Below are positions 8,180-17,443 of a DNA stretch of 64,000 nucleotides, in pieces. Each line of letters starts with the position of its first letter. Position 1 is the first letter of the stretch. The position numbers and the translations under genes were made by a program. The notes beneath the pieces are model-generated. The model made no database searches. It was not told the origin of the DNA and saw only the letters and a list, made by a program, of their open reading frames with translations. The DNA comes from Woronichinia naegeliana WA131 (GTDB lineage Bacteria > Cyanobacteriota > Cyanobacteriia > Cyanobacteriales > Microcystaceae), in contig CP073041.1 in the NCBI GenBank assembly GCA_025370055.1, positions 1,860,001-1,924,000 of the forward strand, read 5' to 3'.

Positions 8180-8491
8180 CTACCATTTTAGTAAGTTAAA
8201 TTGTTCCATATCGACAGTTTCCCGATTACGATAAATGGCGAGAATAATGGCTAAACCGACTGCGGCTTCTGCCGCTGCCACCGTAATGACAAACACCGCG
8301 AAAATTTGTCCTTTAATATTGGCAGGGTCAAGGAAATTAGAAAAACCCATCAAATTGATATTAACGGCATTCAGCAATAGTTCAATAGACATTAAGACTC
8401 GAACCGCGTTACGACTCGTAATCAAGCCATAAATGCCAATACAAAATAATGCTGCCGCTAAAATCAGAAAATATTGCAGTTGTAAGTGCAT
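8180..8491 (-). CDS. ndhE: NAD(P)H-quinone oxidoreductase subunit 4L (NdhE)
   Basis: NdhE (103 aa) is a small membrane-arm subunit of the photosynthetic NDH-1 complex. Three membrane helices are seen: [20 protein letters not shown], the [21 protein letters not shown] segment with the conserved buried Glu, and the [27 protein letters not shown] segment with a second buried Glu. The start at 8491 (MHLQLQYF) is preferred over an upstream ATG because it fits the family length. It is the last gene of the ndhAIGE run; the gap to ndhG is 38 bases. Confidence 0.95.
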   Translation of the reverse strand: MHLQLQYFLILAAALFCIGIYGLITSRNAVRVLMSIELLLNAVNINLMGFSNFLDPANIKGQIFAVFVITVAAAEAAVGLAIILAIYRNRETVDMEQFNLLKW

Positions 8492-8529
8492 AAAATCCCT
8501 AGTATTCCCCAATAAATTTTTACTTTATT

Positions 8530-9126
8530 TTACTTTTCAATCGTCGCTAATTCTCTAGGACGTTCCGGTAGCGTTAAGGCCGTTGCCGTCGGTTCCGCTT
8601 TGCTGAGTTCAGGAATGAGATCTCGACGCGCCAGAATAATAGCCCCCACCATCGCCATTAATAATAATACCGATGCTAACTCAAAGGGCAACAGAAAATC
8701 GCTAAAGAAATGTTTGCCAATGGCAATAACCGTATTACTTTCTAGGGGCGATCGCGTCTCCAGTTGCCAAGGAGTAATTAAGATCATGGTTCCTAATAAA
8801 CCAAAAATTCCGGCACAAACCAAGCCAGTCGCTCCCTGACGAATCCAGCGTCCTGGAATCTTGGAAAAATCTTCCCGCTTATTAACCAACATAATGGCAA
8901 AGAGAATTAGGACATTGACCGCACCCACATAGATCAAGATCTGAGCCGCCGCCACAAAATCCGCATTCAGCAAAATATAAATGCCGGAAATACTAATAAA
9001 TAGGCCCCCCAGCAAAAAAGCGGAATAAACGATATTGGAGAGTAGGACAATCCCTAGGGCTGCCCCAATAACCATAATTGCCAAAATAACAAAGGATACG
9101 AATTGAACGCCTTCTGATAAATTCAC
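8530..9126 (-). CDS. ndhG: NAD(P)H-quinone oxidoreductase subunit 6 (NdhG)
   Basis: NdhG (198 aa) is a membrane subunit of NDH-1. Five hydrophobic helices are visible, beginning GVQFVSFVILAIMVIGAALGIVLL, with the family signature AAQILIYVGAVNVLILFAIMLVN. The reading frame stays open upstream to 9249, but that extension would overlap the end of ndhI; a GTG at 9126 (VNLSEGVQF) gives the normal family length and removes the overlap, so it is chosen. The C-terminal tail (ELSKAEPTATALTLPERPRELA) is cytoplasmic. Confidence 0.94.
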   Translation of the reverse strand: MNLSEGVQFVSFVILAIMVIGAALGIVLLSNIVYSAFLLGGLFISISGIYILLNADFVAAAQILIYVGAVNVLILFAIMLVNKREDFSKIPGRWIRQGATGLVCAGIFGLLGTMILITPWQLETRSPLESNTVIAIGKHFFSDFLLPFELASVLLLMAMVGAIILARRDLIPELSKAEPTATALTLPERPRELATIEK

Positions 9127-9175
9127 TGTTTTGCGATCTCCTAAAAATCGTGATAGTTGACAGAACAAAGACTCG

Positions 9176-9754
9176 TTAGGGTTTAGCCGCCAAGTCTTCA
9201 GGACGTTGGCCAGACCGTTGACTGCCTTTAGGTAAATCGTGGGGTTCAATCACGCCCTTCGGTAAATAGGCCAGTTCTCGCAGGGGAGTCACCATCGGAT
9301 CCTGGGTCACTTTATAAGGCAAACGACCGAGAGCGACGTTATCGTAATTCAACTCATGGCGATCGTAAGCCGCAAGTTCATATTCCTCCGTCATCGATAA
9401 ACAATTAGTCGGACAATACTCCACACAATTTCCGCAGAAAATACAAACCCCAAAATCAATACTGTAGTGCTTGAGTTGTTTTTTCTTAATGGCCTTGTTA
9501 AATTCCCAATCGACAACCGGTAAATTGATCGGACATACCCGAACACAGACTTCGCAGGCGATACATTTATCAAATTCAAAGTGAATCCGACCCCGAAAAC
9601 GCTCTGAGGGAATTAACTTCTCGTAGGGGTACTGTACCGTTACTGGACGACGGCTCATGTGATCAAAGGTGACAGCCAAACCTTGACCAATATATTTAGC
9701 CGCTTGCAAGGTTTCTTTGGCGTAATCGCCAACTTGTTTAAGGACGTTGAACAT
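9176..9754 (-). CDS. ndhI: NAD(P)H-quinone oxidoreductase subunit I (NdhI), 2x[4Fe-4S]
   Basis: NdhI (192 aa) carries the two [4Fe-4S] clusters that pass electrons to the quinone site in the peripheral arm of NDH-1. Both ferredoxin motifs are intact: [12 protein letters not shown] and [12 protein letters not shown]. The N-terminal amphipathic stretch ([20 protein letters not shown]) fits membrane association. The start at 9754 gives the family length; the upstream ATG at 9802 adds an unrelated 16 residues. It sits 62 bases after ndhA and 49 bases before ndhG. Confidence 0.96.
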   Translation of the reverse strand: MFNVLKQVGDYAKETLQAAKYIGQGLAVTFDHMSRRPVTVQYPYEKLIPSERFRGRIHFEFDKCIACEVCVRVCPINLPVVDWEFNKAIKKKQLKHYSIDFGVCIFCGNCVEYCPTNCLSMTEEYELAAYDRHELNYDNVALGRLPYKVTQDPMVTPLRELAYLPKGVIEPHDLPKGSQRSGQRPEDLAAKP

Positions 9755-9816
9755 AAGATCTGAATCCTGAAAAATTCGGCAAAACAGTGAAAAACAAAAC
9801 AAGGATAGGGGAAGAT

Positions 9817-10935
9817 TTAACCGCCAAAGGCAAAGGGAAAGGCCAGTTTCAAGGCAGCGGTGATTAAAAGATTGGCTAAGGAAACCGGCAATAAAAACTT
9901 CCAGCCCAGATTCAGCAATTGATCAATCCGCACACGGGGAACTGTCCAACGCAGCAAAATAGCGATAAAGATCAGGAAGTAGGACTTGAAAACCGTCATG
10001 ATAATGCCGAGGGAAGCCGTCAATACCTGAAGCCAGGATGTGGTTTCACTGACTCCTAACCAGTCGGCAAATCTTTCCAGAGGAACGGGAAATCCCCAAC
10101 CGCCTAGATAAAGAATCGAAAAGACCAGGGCAGACAATACCAAGTTTACGTAGGAACCCACATAGAAGAGGCCAAACTTCATGCCGGCATACTCTGTCTG
10201 ATAACCGGCCACTAGCTCTTCTTCTGCTTCCGGTAAATCAAAGGGTAGGCGTTCACATTCCGCTAAGGCCGCAATCCAAAAAATCAGAAATCCCACAGGT
10301 TGCCGCCAGATATTCCAACCAAGAATGCCATAACCTGACTGTTGCTGAACAATGTCGATAGTGCTCAGACTATTGGACATCAGGATAATGGCTAATACTG
10401 CAAAGGCAAGGGGAATCTCATAGCTGATGGATTGGGCGGCGGCCCGTAGTCCCCCCAGCAAAGAATACTTGTTGTTAGAGGCATAACCTGACATTAACAG
10501 GCCGATGGGGGCAATACTGGACAGGGAAATCCAGAGAAAAATACCGACATTCAAATCGGTAATGACCAAGTTCTGTCCGAAAGGAATAATGAGATAGGAC
10601 AAAAATACAGGAAGTACTACCAGCACTGGGCCGAGGGTAAAAAGCCAGGGATCGGCTAAGGCTGGAACCACATCCTCTTTGAAAACTAATTTAATGCCAT
10701 CGGCCACGGGTTGAAGAACACCTAATGGGCCAGCATACTCAGGACCAATCCGTTGCTGGGCGGCGGCAGAGATTTTTCGCTCTAACCAGACGACCACTAA
10801 AACGCCAACGGTGGCCCCAATAATCATCAGAATCAAGGGGAGGGGAATCCAGAAGGCCTTGGCTAACCCAGAGGATAATCCCAAAGCTTGAAGGGATTCA
10901 ATAAAACTACTTTTAAGATCAATTCCTGCGTTCAT
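9817..10935 (-). CDS. ndhA: NAD(P)H-quinone oxidoreductase subunit 1 (NdhA)
   Basis: NdhA (372 aa) is the membrane subunit that forms part of the quinone-binding site of NDH-1. About eight hydrophobic helices are present with the conserved loop [23 protein letters not shown] and the signature [26 protein letters not shown]. The start [11 protein letters not shown] at 10935 fits the family; the longer frame to 11028 is not needed. It is first in the minus-strand run ndhA-ndhI-ndhG-ndhE, which is conserved among cyanobacteria. The 278 bases between it and the divergent glycosyltransferase gene should hold both promoters. Confidence 0.96.
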   Translation of the reverse strand: MNAGIDLKSSFIESLQALGLSSGLAKAFWIPLPLILMIIGATVGVLVVVWLERKISAAAQQRIGPEYAGPLGVLQPVADGIKLVFKEDVVPALADPWLFTLGPVLVVLPVFLSYLIIPFGQNLVITDLNVGIFLWISLSSIAPIGLLMSGYASNNKYSLLGGLRAAAQSISYEIPLAFAVLAIILMSNSLSTIDIVQQQSGYGILGWNIWRQPVGFLIFWIAALAECERLPFDLPEAEEELVAGYQTEYAGMKFGLFYVGSYVNLVLSALVFSILYLGGWGFPVPLERFADWLGVSETTSWLQVLTASLGIIMTVFKSYFLIFIAILLRWTVPRVRIDQLLNLGWKFLLPVSLANLLITAALKLAFPFAFGG

Positions 10936-11213
10936 GTTGCCGATGGGTTTCGTTTTTAACGAAATAGGAAAGTGATTGTTGACGATTGTAAATAAAATTC
11001 CTAGCTTAGTATAGCCTGGTCTGAGCAATAAGTCGGTGTTAAGTCAGAGATTCTGCCTATGGTAGTCATAGTCGCCTTATGACACGGCGTTTGATCGCCG
11101 ATGGATAAGCGATCAGGAACTAATTGTGTTTTTTCCTTGTCTCCTGAAGAACCGGATTGTCTAGACATGACTCTATAGCTTATTTTCTCGTAATCACTGT
11201 AATCATCACAAAA

Positions 11214-14200
11214 ATGGCTAAAACGATTTACCATAATCACGAGCTACAAAAAGAACTTTCTCAATCATTACAAGAACTTAATTATCATTTGGGCTACAAG
11301 TCTTACGATATAATTGTATCTCATAGTGAAATAAATGCTCAACATGGTGTTGGAGTTTTACTACAGAGAATTTTTCCAAACTCAAAAAATTTTTTGTCTA
11401 TTCGATCGGATGATCTTTATGATGGAAATCAGTCGTTTGGAGATAGAGCAATCTGTTTTTATGCAAGAAATGATTCCCCTTTTGAAATTTATCGTAAGGT
11501 TCAAGAACAATTGAGTGAGGTTCTTCCCCAGCGTCTAGTTTCTGTTCCTTATTTTTGCGGAGATTATCTCATTAGTCTTGCAATTAAAAAGCTTTATAAT
11601 TGTCCATTGTGTGTTTTTATTATGGATGATCAGAATATTATCTCTAAAAATGTTCCCGATTATCTTGTTAGAGAGCTTTTAGATGAGGCTGATCTCTGTC
11701 TTGGAATTTCCCGTTCACTGTGTAATGCCTATGAAGAGAAATTTAAGAGAAAATTTTGGTTCGTTCCTCCTGTTGTTGAAAGCTATCTTATTAAAGATAA
11801 ATTAGAACTCATTTCTACTCAAAAACTCAAACAAAAGAAGGGAGTGTTGATTGGAAACATTTGGAGTCAGAAATGGCTAGATCAACTGCGATCGCTGTGC
11901 AAAGGGGCAAACATCAAGATAGACTGGTACGGAAGTCCCAACCGTGAATGGATTCATTTTAACGACAAAGAATTAGAAATTGACGGTATCTCTTTTAAGG
12001 GCTTTGTCCCAGAGCAAGAATTAATTCAGAGATTAAGGGACGCTCATTTTGCCGTTATTCCTACGGGAAGTTCAGATGATTTAGAGGATAGACCAGAACT
12101 AACAAAACTGAGTTTACCATCTCGGAGTTGTTTTATTATAGCGACAGCCAATATACCAATTTTAGTTATTGGCGATAGTAATAGTGCCATAGCTCAGTTT
12201 ATTAGAGAATATGGTTTAGGTACTATTTGTGATTATGATGTTGATGATTTCCGTCAAAAAATAATTTATTTATGCCAATTAGAAAATCAGCAGAGAATTC
12301 GCCGAAATGCTTTTAATATTGGGCAAAATCTGAGTGCTGATAATTTGGCAGAGTGGCTTTGGGCTTCACTAGAAAAGAAGGAGGCAATAGATTTTCGTTT
12401 TGAGAATCTTCTACAACAGACTTCTGTGAAAGAAGCTAGTGTTGTGATTACGCCCAATGAAGTTACCCAAAGGCATGGCACGGGTGCTTTGGTAAGAAGG
12501 GTTTTCCCCAATGATTCGGATATTATTTCGATTCGTTCTGATAACCATTATGGTGGAGAACATGATTTTGGGATTAAATCCTACTTTTTACCTCAACGAG
12601 AGTTAGAGAGAAAAGCAGTTTTTACGAATATTGCTTCTGTTTTTGCAGAACACAGCGTTAATCGAGTCTTTTGTGTTCCCTATTATTCAGAGGATGTATT
12701 AACTGCGATCGCGATTAAAGAGTTCTTTGGCGTGCCGATGGGAACTTGGATTATGGATGATCAAAATATTTGTGTGAATAACATTCCCGATGACTTAATG
12801 AAGGAATTTTTAAGCAAATGTGATATCCGTTTTGCGACTCATCCTGAACTTCGAGATGCCTATGAGAATAAGTATGGCTTAAAGTTCTGGCTTTTGCCGG
12901 CAGTTGTTCCTGATTATTTAATTACCTCCGCGATCACGACTCCTATCCCCGAAAAGTATCAACAAAGAACAGGCATCTTAATTGGCAGTATTTGGAGTCG
13001 GCAATGGTTCAATTCCCTTTGTGAAAGTGTGGCAGGGGCAGGAGTCAAGCTGGATTGGTTTGGTAATTCCCAATATTACTGGTTAACGGAATCGGAGGAT
13101 GAACTCCAGGCAAAGGGCATTTATCCCCAGGGACTTTCTCCCGAAAACGAACTAGCAGAAACGCTCAAAAACTATCCTTTCGTTGTTGTCCCCACAGGAA
13201 CTCTAGATGAACGGGATGATCAACCTCAACTTTCCCAACTCAGTTTGCCGGGTCGCATTCTGTTTGCCTTGGCAACCTCTAATACTCCTGTTATTTTGTT
13301 GGGTAGTCCTCGTACCTCTGCGGCAAATTTCATTAATCGTTTTAAAATTGGGACTGTTTGTGACTATACACCAGAAAGTTTTAAAGCCGCAGTGGACTAT
13401 GTGCTTGATCCTGATAACCAAAAAATGATGCGAGAAAATGCGGTCAAGGTGGCCAAAGCTTTTTCAGATAAGGGTATCGATGATTGGATTTGGCAATCTT
13501 TGGCTGATCGTCAAGCCGCCGATTCACGTTTTGAGTCCGTTCTGCCGAGATCGCCGATTGATCTTGTTCACTTTATCGAACCACCCGTACCTTCTATTAT
13601 TTATAAAGACTATGCCCAGGTGTATCAGGTCATGCGTCGTCTGAAAGGACAAAATTATCATCCTGATTTTGTCGTAGATGTTGGGGCATCTCATGGCATC
13701 TGGTCGCACACAGCTAGTCAACTATTTCCAGAAGCTCAATTTATCTTGATTGATCCCCTGATTTCTCGCTATGAACAGGCTGCCCGTAATTACTATATTC
13801 GCAATATCCCCAAGGCAGAATTATTGGAAATAGCCGTTTCCAACCAAGCCGGACTATTGAGCTTTCAGGTCTCCCCCGATCTTTACGGCAGTTCCCTCTT
13901 AACCCCTGCCGATTTCAGAGAGTATGAAACTGTTACGGTGGAAGTCAAAACCCTCGATCAAGTAGCTGTTGAAAAAAATCTATCGGGGCGTGGGATACTT
14001 AAACTAGATGTTCAGTGTGCCGAACATATTGTTTTAGAAGGTGCAAAAATCTTTTTGGAGCAGGTGGATCTTGTCGTCGCCGAACTATCTTTTATTCGCT
14101 ACGATGAAAAAGCTCTCGTTTTTCTAGAAATGCTCAATCTTCTTCATGAGCTTGGTTTTCGTTATTATGACGAAACGGGAGAGTGGCGATCGCAAATTGA

Positions 14201-14276
14201 TGGTACGCTCTTACAAAAAGAAGTGGTCTTTATCCGCCAAGATTTGCTCATTCCTGAAACCAGCCGTAAAATTTAA
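11214..14276 (+). CDS. Tandem glycosyltransferase pair fused to FkbM methyltransferase
   Basis: The product (1020 aa) has three parts. Residues about 30-400 and 405-790 are two copies of the same glycosyltransferase-like unit: paired landmarks are HGVGVLLQRIFPNS / HGTGALVRRVFPND, then IMDDQNI in both, GVLIGNIWSQKWL / GILIGSIWSRQWF, and LTKLSLPSRSCF / LSQLSLPGRILF. The third part, from about 815, is an FkbM-type SAM methyltransferase with DFVVDVGASHGIWS, a SLLTP segment and LKLDVQCAEHIVLEGA. The likely job is glycan synthesis with methylation of the product. The ATG at 11214 is preferred to 11157, whose extension is unlike the rest. It opens the glycan island, divergent from ndhA. Confidence 0.8.
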   Translation: MAKTIYHNHELQKELSQSLQELNYHLGYKSYDIIVSHSEINAQHGVGVLLQRIFPNSKNFLSIRSDDLYDGNQSFGDRAICFYARNDSPFEIYRKVQEQLSEVLPQRLVSVPYFCGDYLISLAIKKLYNCPLCVFIMDDQNIISKNVPDYLVRELLDEADLCLGISRSLCNAYEEKFKRKFWFVPPVVESYLIKDKLELISTQKLKQKKGVLIGNIWSQKWLDQLRSLCKGANIKIDWYGSPNREWIHFNDKELEIDGISFKGFVPEQELIQRLRDAHFAVIPTGSSDDLEDRPELTKLSLPSRSCFIIATANIPILVIGDSNSAIAQFIREYGLGTICDYDVDDFRQKIIYLCQLENQQRIRRNAFNIGQNLSADNLAEWLWASLEKKEAIDFRFENLLQQTSVKEASVVITPNEVTQRHGTGALVRRVFPNDSDIISIRSDNHYGGEHDFGIKSYFLPQRELERKAVFTNIASVFAEHSVNRVFCVPYYSEDVLTAIAIKEFFGVPMGTWIMDDQNICVNNIPDDLMKEFLSKCDIRFATHPELRDAYENKYGLKFWLLPAVVPDYLITSAITTPIPEKYQQRTGILIGSIWSRQWFNSLCESVAGAGVKLDWFGNSQYYWLTESEDELQAKGIYPQGLSPENELAETLKNYPFVVVPTGTLDERDDQPQLSQLSLPGRILFALATSNTPVILLGSPRTSAANFINRFKIGTVCDYTPESFKAAVDYVLDPDNQKMMRENAVKVAKAFSDKGIDDWIWQSLADRQAADSRFESVLPRSPIDLVHFIEPPVPSIIYKDYAQVYQVMRRLKGQNYHPDFVVDVGASHGIWSHTASQLFPEAQFILIDPLISRYEQAARNYYIRNIPKAELLEIAVSNQAGLLSFQVSPDLYGSSLLTPADFREYETVTVEVKTLDQVAVEKNLSGRGILKLDVQCAEHIVLEGAKIFLEQVDLVVAELSFIRYDEKALVFLEMLNLLHELGFRYYDETGEWRSQIDGTLLQKEVVFIRQDLLIPETSRKI

Positions 14277-14315
14277 TCCCGTCTTTCAATTTATTTTAAC
14301 CTTACCTGAAGCCCA

Positions 14316-15767
14316 ATGATTAAGTCGTTACTAAAAAATAATAAAATCGCCCAACGAATCAAGGCAGTAAAAGATCTCTTGCTTGAAAAATTAGACAATC
14401 TTGCCCTCAAATCAGATCAGCAAGCCGGCCAACTATCTTCACTCTTAGAAGAAAATACGAGGGTTCATTTTAATACCAGTGTTTTACTCGAAAAAACGCA
14501 AGAGATTCAGTCAATAGGTAATAACCTAACAGATAACAGCATACTTTTATTAAAATCTTCTATAGATACAGTTAAAGTTCTTCAACACCTTCTTGATGAT
14601 TCTCAATGGCGACAAGAAAAAATAGAAAATATACTAGCTGAGATGCGAACTGAGTCTCAACAATCACTAGCTGAGATGCGAACTGAGTCTCAACAATCAC
14701 TAGCTGAGATGCGAACTGAGTCTCAACAATCACTAGCTGAGATGCGAACTGAGTCTCAACAATCACTAGCTGAGATGCGAACTGAGTCTCAACAATCACT
14801 AGCCAAGGTGCAAACCGAGTCTCAACAGTTATTATCTGAAATCCGGACAGAATTTCAACAATATTATCAATACACTATGCAGAAATTAATTGAAGTTCAG
14901 GAAGATTCCCGCAATCAAAATATTCTTACAAGTGAAACTTTGACAAATATTTATGTAGATATTCATAATCAAAAATTTAAGGTTGTTACCGATCAAGCTT
15001 ATTTTCAAGACATAGATATTGAGTTAATGGTTTATCTATATTCCTATCTACCTCATCATCGTGCTATTGATATCGGAGCCAACCGAGGTGATGTTTCCAA
15101 CCGTCTGATTGATGCCGGATACGAAGTGTATGCCTTTGAGCCATTCCCACCGGTGCTAGAAAAATTAACAACTCGCTTAGGGGATAATCATCATTTTCAT
15201 ATCTTTCCTTTTGCCGTAGGTTCGGCGAATGAAACCAGAGATTTGCACATTGCGGCAGATCAAACAGAGGATCAAATTTATGGAGATGCTACCTTTTATA
15301 GTAGTTTAACTGAGCATTCCTTATCGGAAGGTCTTGTTTTTAGTGAAACCACTCCTGTAACTGTCAAAACTCTCGCCAGTTTACATGAATCGGCAGAATT
15401 ACCCATAGATATTGGGTTGGTGAAAATTGATACGGAGGGCTTTGATCTAGAAGTTATTAAAGGAATGGGACAATTTATTTATCCTGTTGTTGTCGCGGAA
15501 TTTTGGGATGCTAATTTTCCTTTTGGTCGATCTGGTGCGATGAATCATCTCAAAGATATGGTCAAAGCGATGAGAGAGCGTAATTATCGTTGGCATATTG
15601 TGATTTATCGCATTTGGGGAAGTCATGATATTAGCTATTATTGTAATTCGGCTTACTCTCTGGATAATTCTTGGGGAAATGTTTTCTTTTTTAAAGATTA
15701 CGAAGTTTTTAGTGAAGCTCTGAAATGGTGTTCTTCTGTTATGCCTGCAACTTATTTTTCCGTTTAG
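14316..15767 (+). CDS. FkbM methyltransferase with N-terminal coiled coil and 11-aa repeats
   Basis: This 483-residue protein joins a long coiled coil (residues about 1-200) to an FkbM-type SAM methyltransferase (about 240-450: HHRAIDIGANRGDVSNRLIDAGYEVYAFEPFPP, then VKIDTEGFDLEVIKGM and VVVAEFWD). Residues 107-161 are five identical 11-residue units (LAEMRTESQQS), followed by two decayed units up to 183. An 11-residue period is a hendecad, so the array extends a coiled coil. The target is probably a sugar hydroxyl of the glycan made by neighbours; the coiled coil may tether or oligomerise the enzyme. It follows the GT-GT-FkbM gene by 39 bases, so an operon is likely. Confidence 0.85.
   Translation: MIKSLLKNNKIAQRIKAVKDLLLEKLDNLALKSDQQAGQLSSLLEENTRVHFNTSVLLEKTQEIQSIGNNLTDNSILLLKSSIDTVKVLQHLLDDSQWRQEKIENILAEMRTESQQSLAEMRTESQQSLAEMRTESQQSLAEMRTESQQSLAEMRTESQQSLAKVQTESQQLLSEIRTEFQQYYQYTMQKLIEVQEDSRNQNILTSETLTNIYVDIHNQKFKVVTDQAYFQDIDIELMVYLYSYLPHHRAIDIGANRGDVSNRLIDAGYEVYAFEPFPPVLEKLTTRLGDNHHFHIFPFAVGSANETRDLHIAADQTEDQIYGDATFYSSLTEHSLSEGLVFSETTPVTVKTLASLHESAELPIDIGLVKIDTEGFDLEVIKGMGQFIYPVVVAEFWDANFPFGRSGAMNHLKDMVKAMRERNYRWHIVIYRIWGSHDISYYCNSAYSLDNSWGNVFFFKDYEVFSEALKWCSSVMPATYFSV
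14634..14864 (+). repeat. 33-bp tandem repeats inside the FkbM gene
   Basis: Five identical 33-base units (14634-14798) encode LAEMRTESQQS, followed by two diverged units up to 14864. Identity at silent positions as well as in protein shows recent slippage or recombination, so copy number is expected to differ between strains. Confidence 0.95.
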
Positions 15768-15840
15768 GCAATTTGAAAAAAGCTTTTATTATATTCAGAT
15801 AAATCCCATTTTATTTATCCATTTATTTTTTAATCCTTAT

Positions 15841-17250
15841 ATGAAATTAACGACCCAGCAAAACCTAACATCCTTACGAAAATGGCGAAACCGCAATCGA
15901 TACTATTACGAAGATATGGATTGTTTTTTTCGTTTTTCAATATTGCCTAATGCCTCGGTATTGGAAGTTGGTTCAGGTTTGGGCTATTCGTTAGATACCG
16001 TTAATCCTAGCTATGGTCTTGGAATTGATGCTAACCCCTTAGTGATTGAAGAAAGCCAGAAAAGGTTTCCAGAACTGAACTTTCTGGCAGAGCGAATAGA
16101 GGATTTTGAACCTACTGCTGAATTTGACTATGTTTTAATGGCAAATACAGTGAGCTATTTGGATGATATTCAGAAAAGTTTTAACTCCATCAAGAAAGCC
16201 TGTAGAGATAGTAGCCGTTTAGTTATGACTTTTCACAATCCTGCGTGGGAACCTGTTCTCAAATTTGCAACTTTGATTGGCCAACGTATGCCCGTTTCAG
16301 ACTTGAACTGGTTGAGCTTTCAGGACATTCAGAATTTATTACAACTTACTGGTTTTGAAGTTATTTATAAGGGGAAAAGGTTGCTTTTACCGAAGCAAGT
16401 ACCGCTTATTTCCTCTTTAATAAATCGCTTTCTGGCTCCTTTGCCTTTTCTTAATCAACTGTGTTTATGCGAGCATATTACTGCCCGACCACGCCCCCAA
16501 GAGGCTGATATTCAAACTAAGATTGAGCAAACAACTTGTTCTGTGATTATTCCCGCACGAAATGAGGCTGGGAATATTGAAGCCTGTATTACTCGTATGC
16601 CAAAATTAGGTGGACATACGGAAATTATTTTTATAGAAGGGCATTCCAAAGATGATACTTGGTCGGAAATTCAGCGTGTTCAAGAGAAATATCAAGGGCA
16701 ATGGGATATTAAAATTGCCCAACAATCTGGAAAGGGTAAAGGGGATGCCGTTCGTCAGGGTTTTAAGATGGCCACTGGAGATGTCTTGATTATCCTAGAT
16801 TCTGATTTAACGGTTAAGCCCGAAGATTTAGTTTACTTTTTTAAGGCGATCGCCTCTGGATACTGTGAATTTGCGAATGGTTGCCGTCTTATCTATCCTA
16901 TAAACTCGGTAACTATGCCCTGGTTAAACCGAATGGCTAACGGCTTTTTTGCCTGGTTGTTATCCTATCTTCTCAATACTAAGATTAAAGATTCCCTCTG
17001 TGGAACCAAGGCAATTTCTAAGGAAAATTATCAACGCCTTGCCAAAAATAGGAGCTATTTCGGGGACTTTGACCCCTTTGGAGATTTTGATTTGCTATTT
17101 GGCTCGGCCAAGTTGGGCTTAAAGATTAGTGATATTCCTGTTCGCTATATGCCCAGAACCTATGGGACATCCAATATTCAACACTTTAAGGAGGGATTGG
17201 TCTTATTGGAAATGTGCGCCTATGCCGCTAAGAAGATTAAGTTTGTGTAA
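15841..17250 (+). CDS. SAM methyltransferase - GT2 glycosyltransferase fusion
   Basis: This 469-residue protein carries a class I SAM methyltransferase (about 35-190: VLEVGSGLGYSLDTVNPSYGLGIDANP, later VLMANTVSYLDD) and a GT2 glycosyltransferase (about 225-465: CSVIIPARNEAGNIEACI, then DVLIILDSDLTVKPEDL, a DxD-type site, and SLCGTKAISKENY). The GT2 half resembles polyprenol-phosphate sugar transferases. Joining the two on one chain suggests sequential sugar transfer and methylation, or regulation of one by the other. It is 73 bases after the FkbM gene on the same strand. Confidence 0.82.
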   Translation: MKLTTQQNLTSLRKWRNRNRYYYEDMDCFFRFSILPNASVLEVGSGLGYSLDTVNPSYGLGIDANPLVIEESQKRFPELNFLAERIEDFEPTAEFDYVLMANTVSYLDDIQKSFNSIKKACRDSSRLVMTFHNPAWEPVLKFATLIGQRMPVSDLNWLSFQDIQNLLQLTGFEVIYKGKRLLLPKQVPLISSLINRFLAPLPFLNQLCLCEHITARPRPQEADIQTKIEQTTCSVIIPARNEAGNIEACITRMPKLGGHTEIIFIEGHSKDDTWSEIQRVQEKYQGQWDIKIAQQSGKGKGDAVRQGFKMATGDVLIILDSDLTVKPEDLVYFFKAIASGYCEFANGCRLIYPINSVTMPWLNRMANGFFAWLLSYLLNTKIKDSLCGTKAISKENYQRLAKNRSYFGDFDPFGDFDLLFGSAKLGLKISDIPVRYMPRTYGTSNIQHFKEGLVLLEMCAYAAKKIKFV

Positions 17251-17443
17251 TTTTTTTGCTGACACAGCATATCATTAAAATTAATTTAGTTAAGATGTAT
17301 TAAAGGCATTTAAAATAACAAATTTGTCTATTCTAAAAACAGGGTATATCTTAAAGTAGATTATCGAGAATAAATTTATTCTTCTAAAAATTGAAAAGAG
17401 TTTTTGTAGAAATTCTATCACTCAAATCGAGGTTAAATAATTT

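Noticed and set aside
9127-9249. N-terminal extension of NdhG
   Set aside because: It overlaps the end of ndhI, and the GTG at 9126 gives the usual length.
14572-14799. Minus-strand repeat protein (VIVETQFASQL repeats)
   Set aside because: It is the antisense of the 33-base repeats in the FkbM gene and has no independent support.
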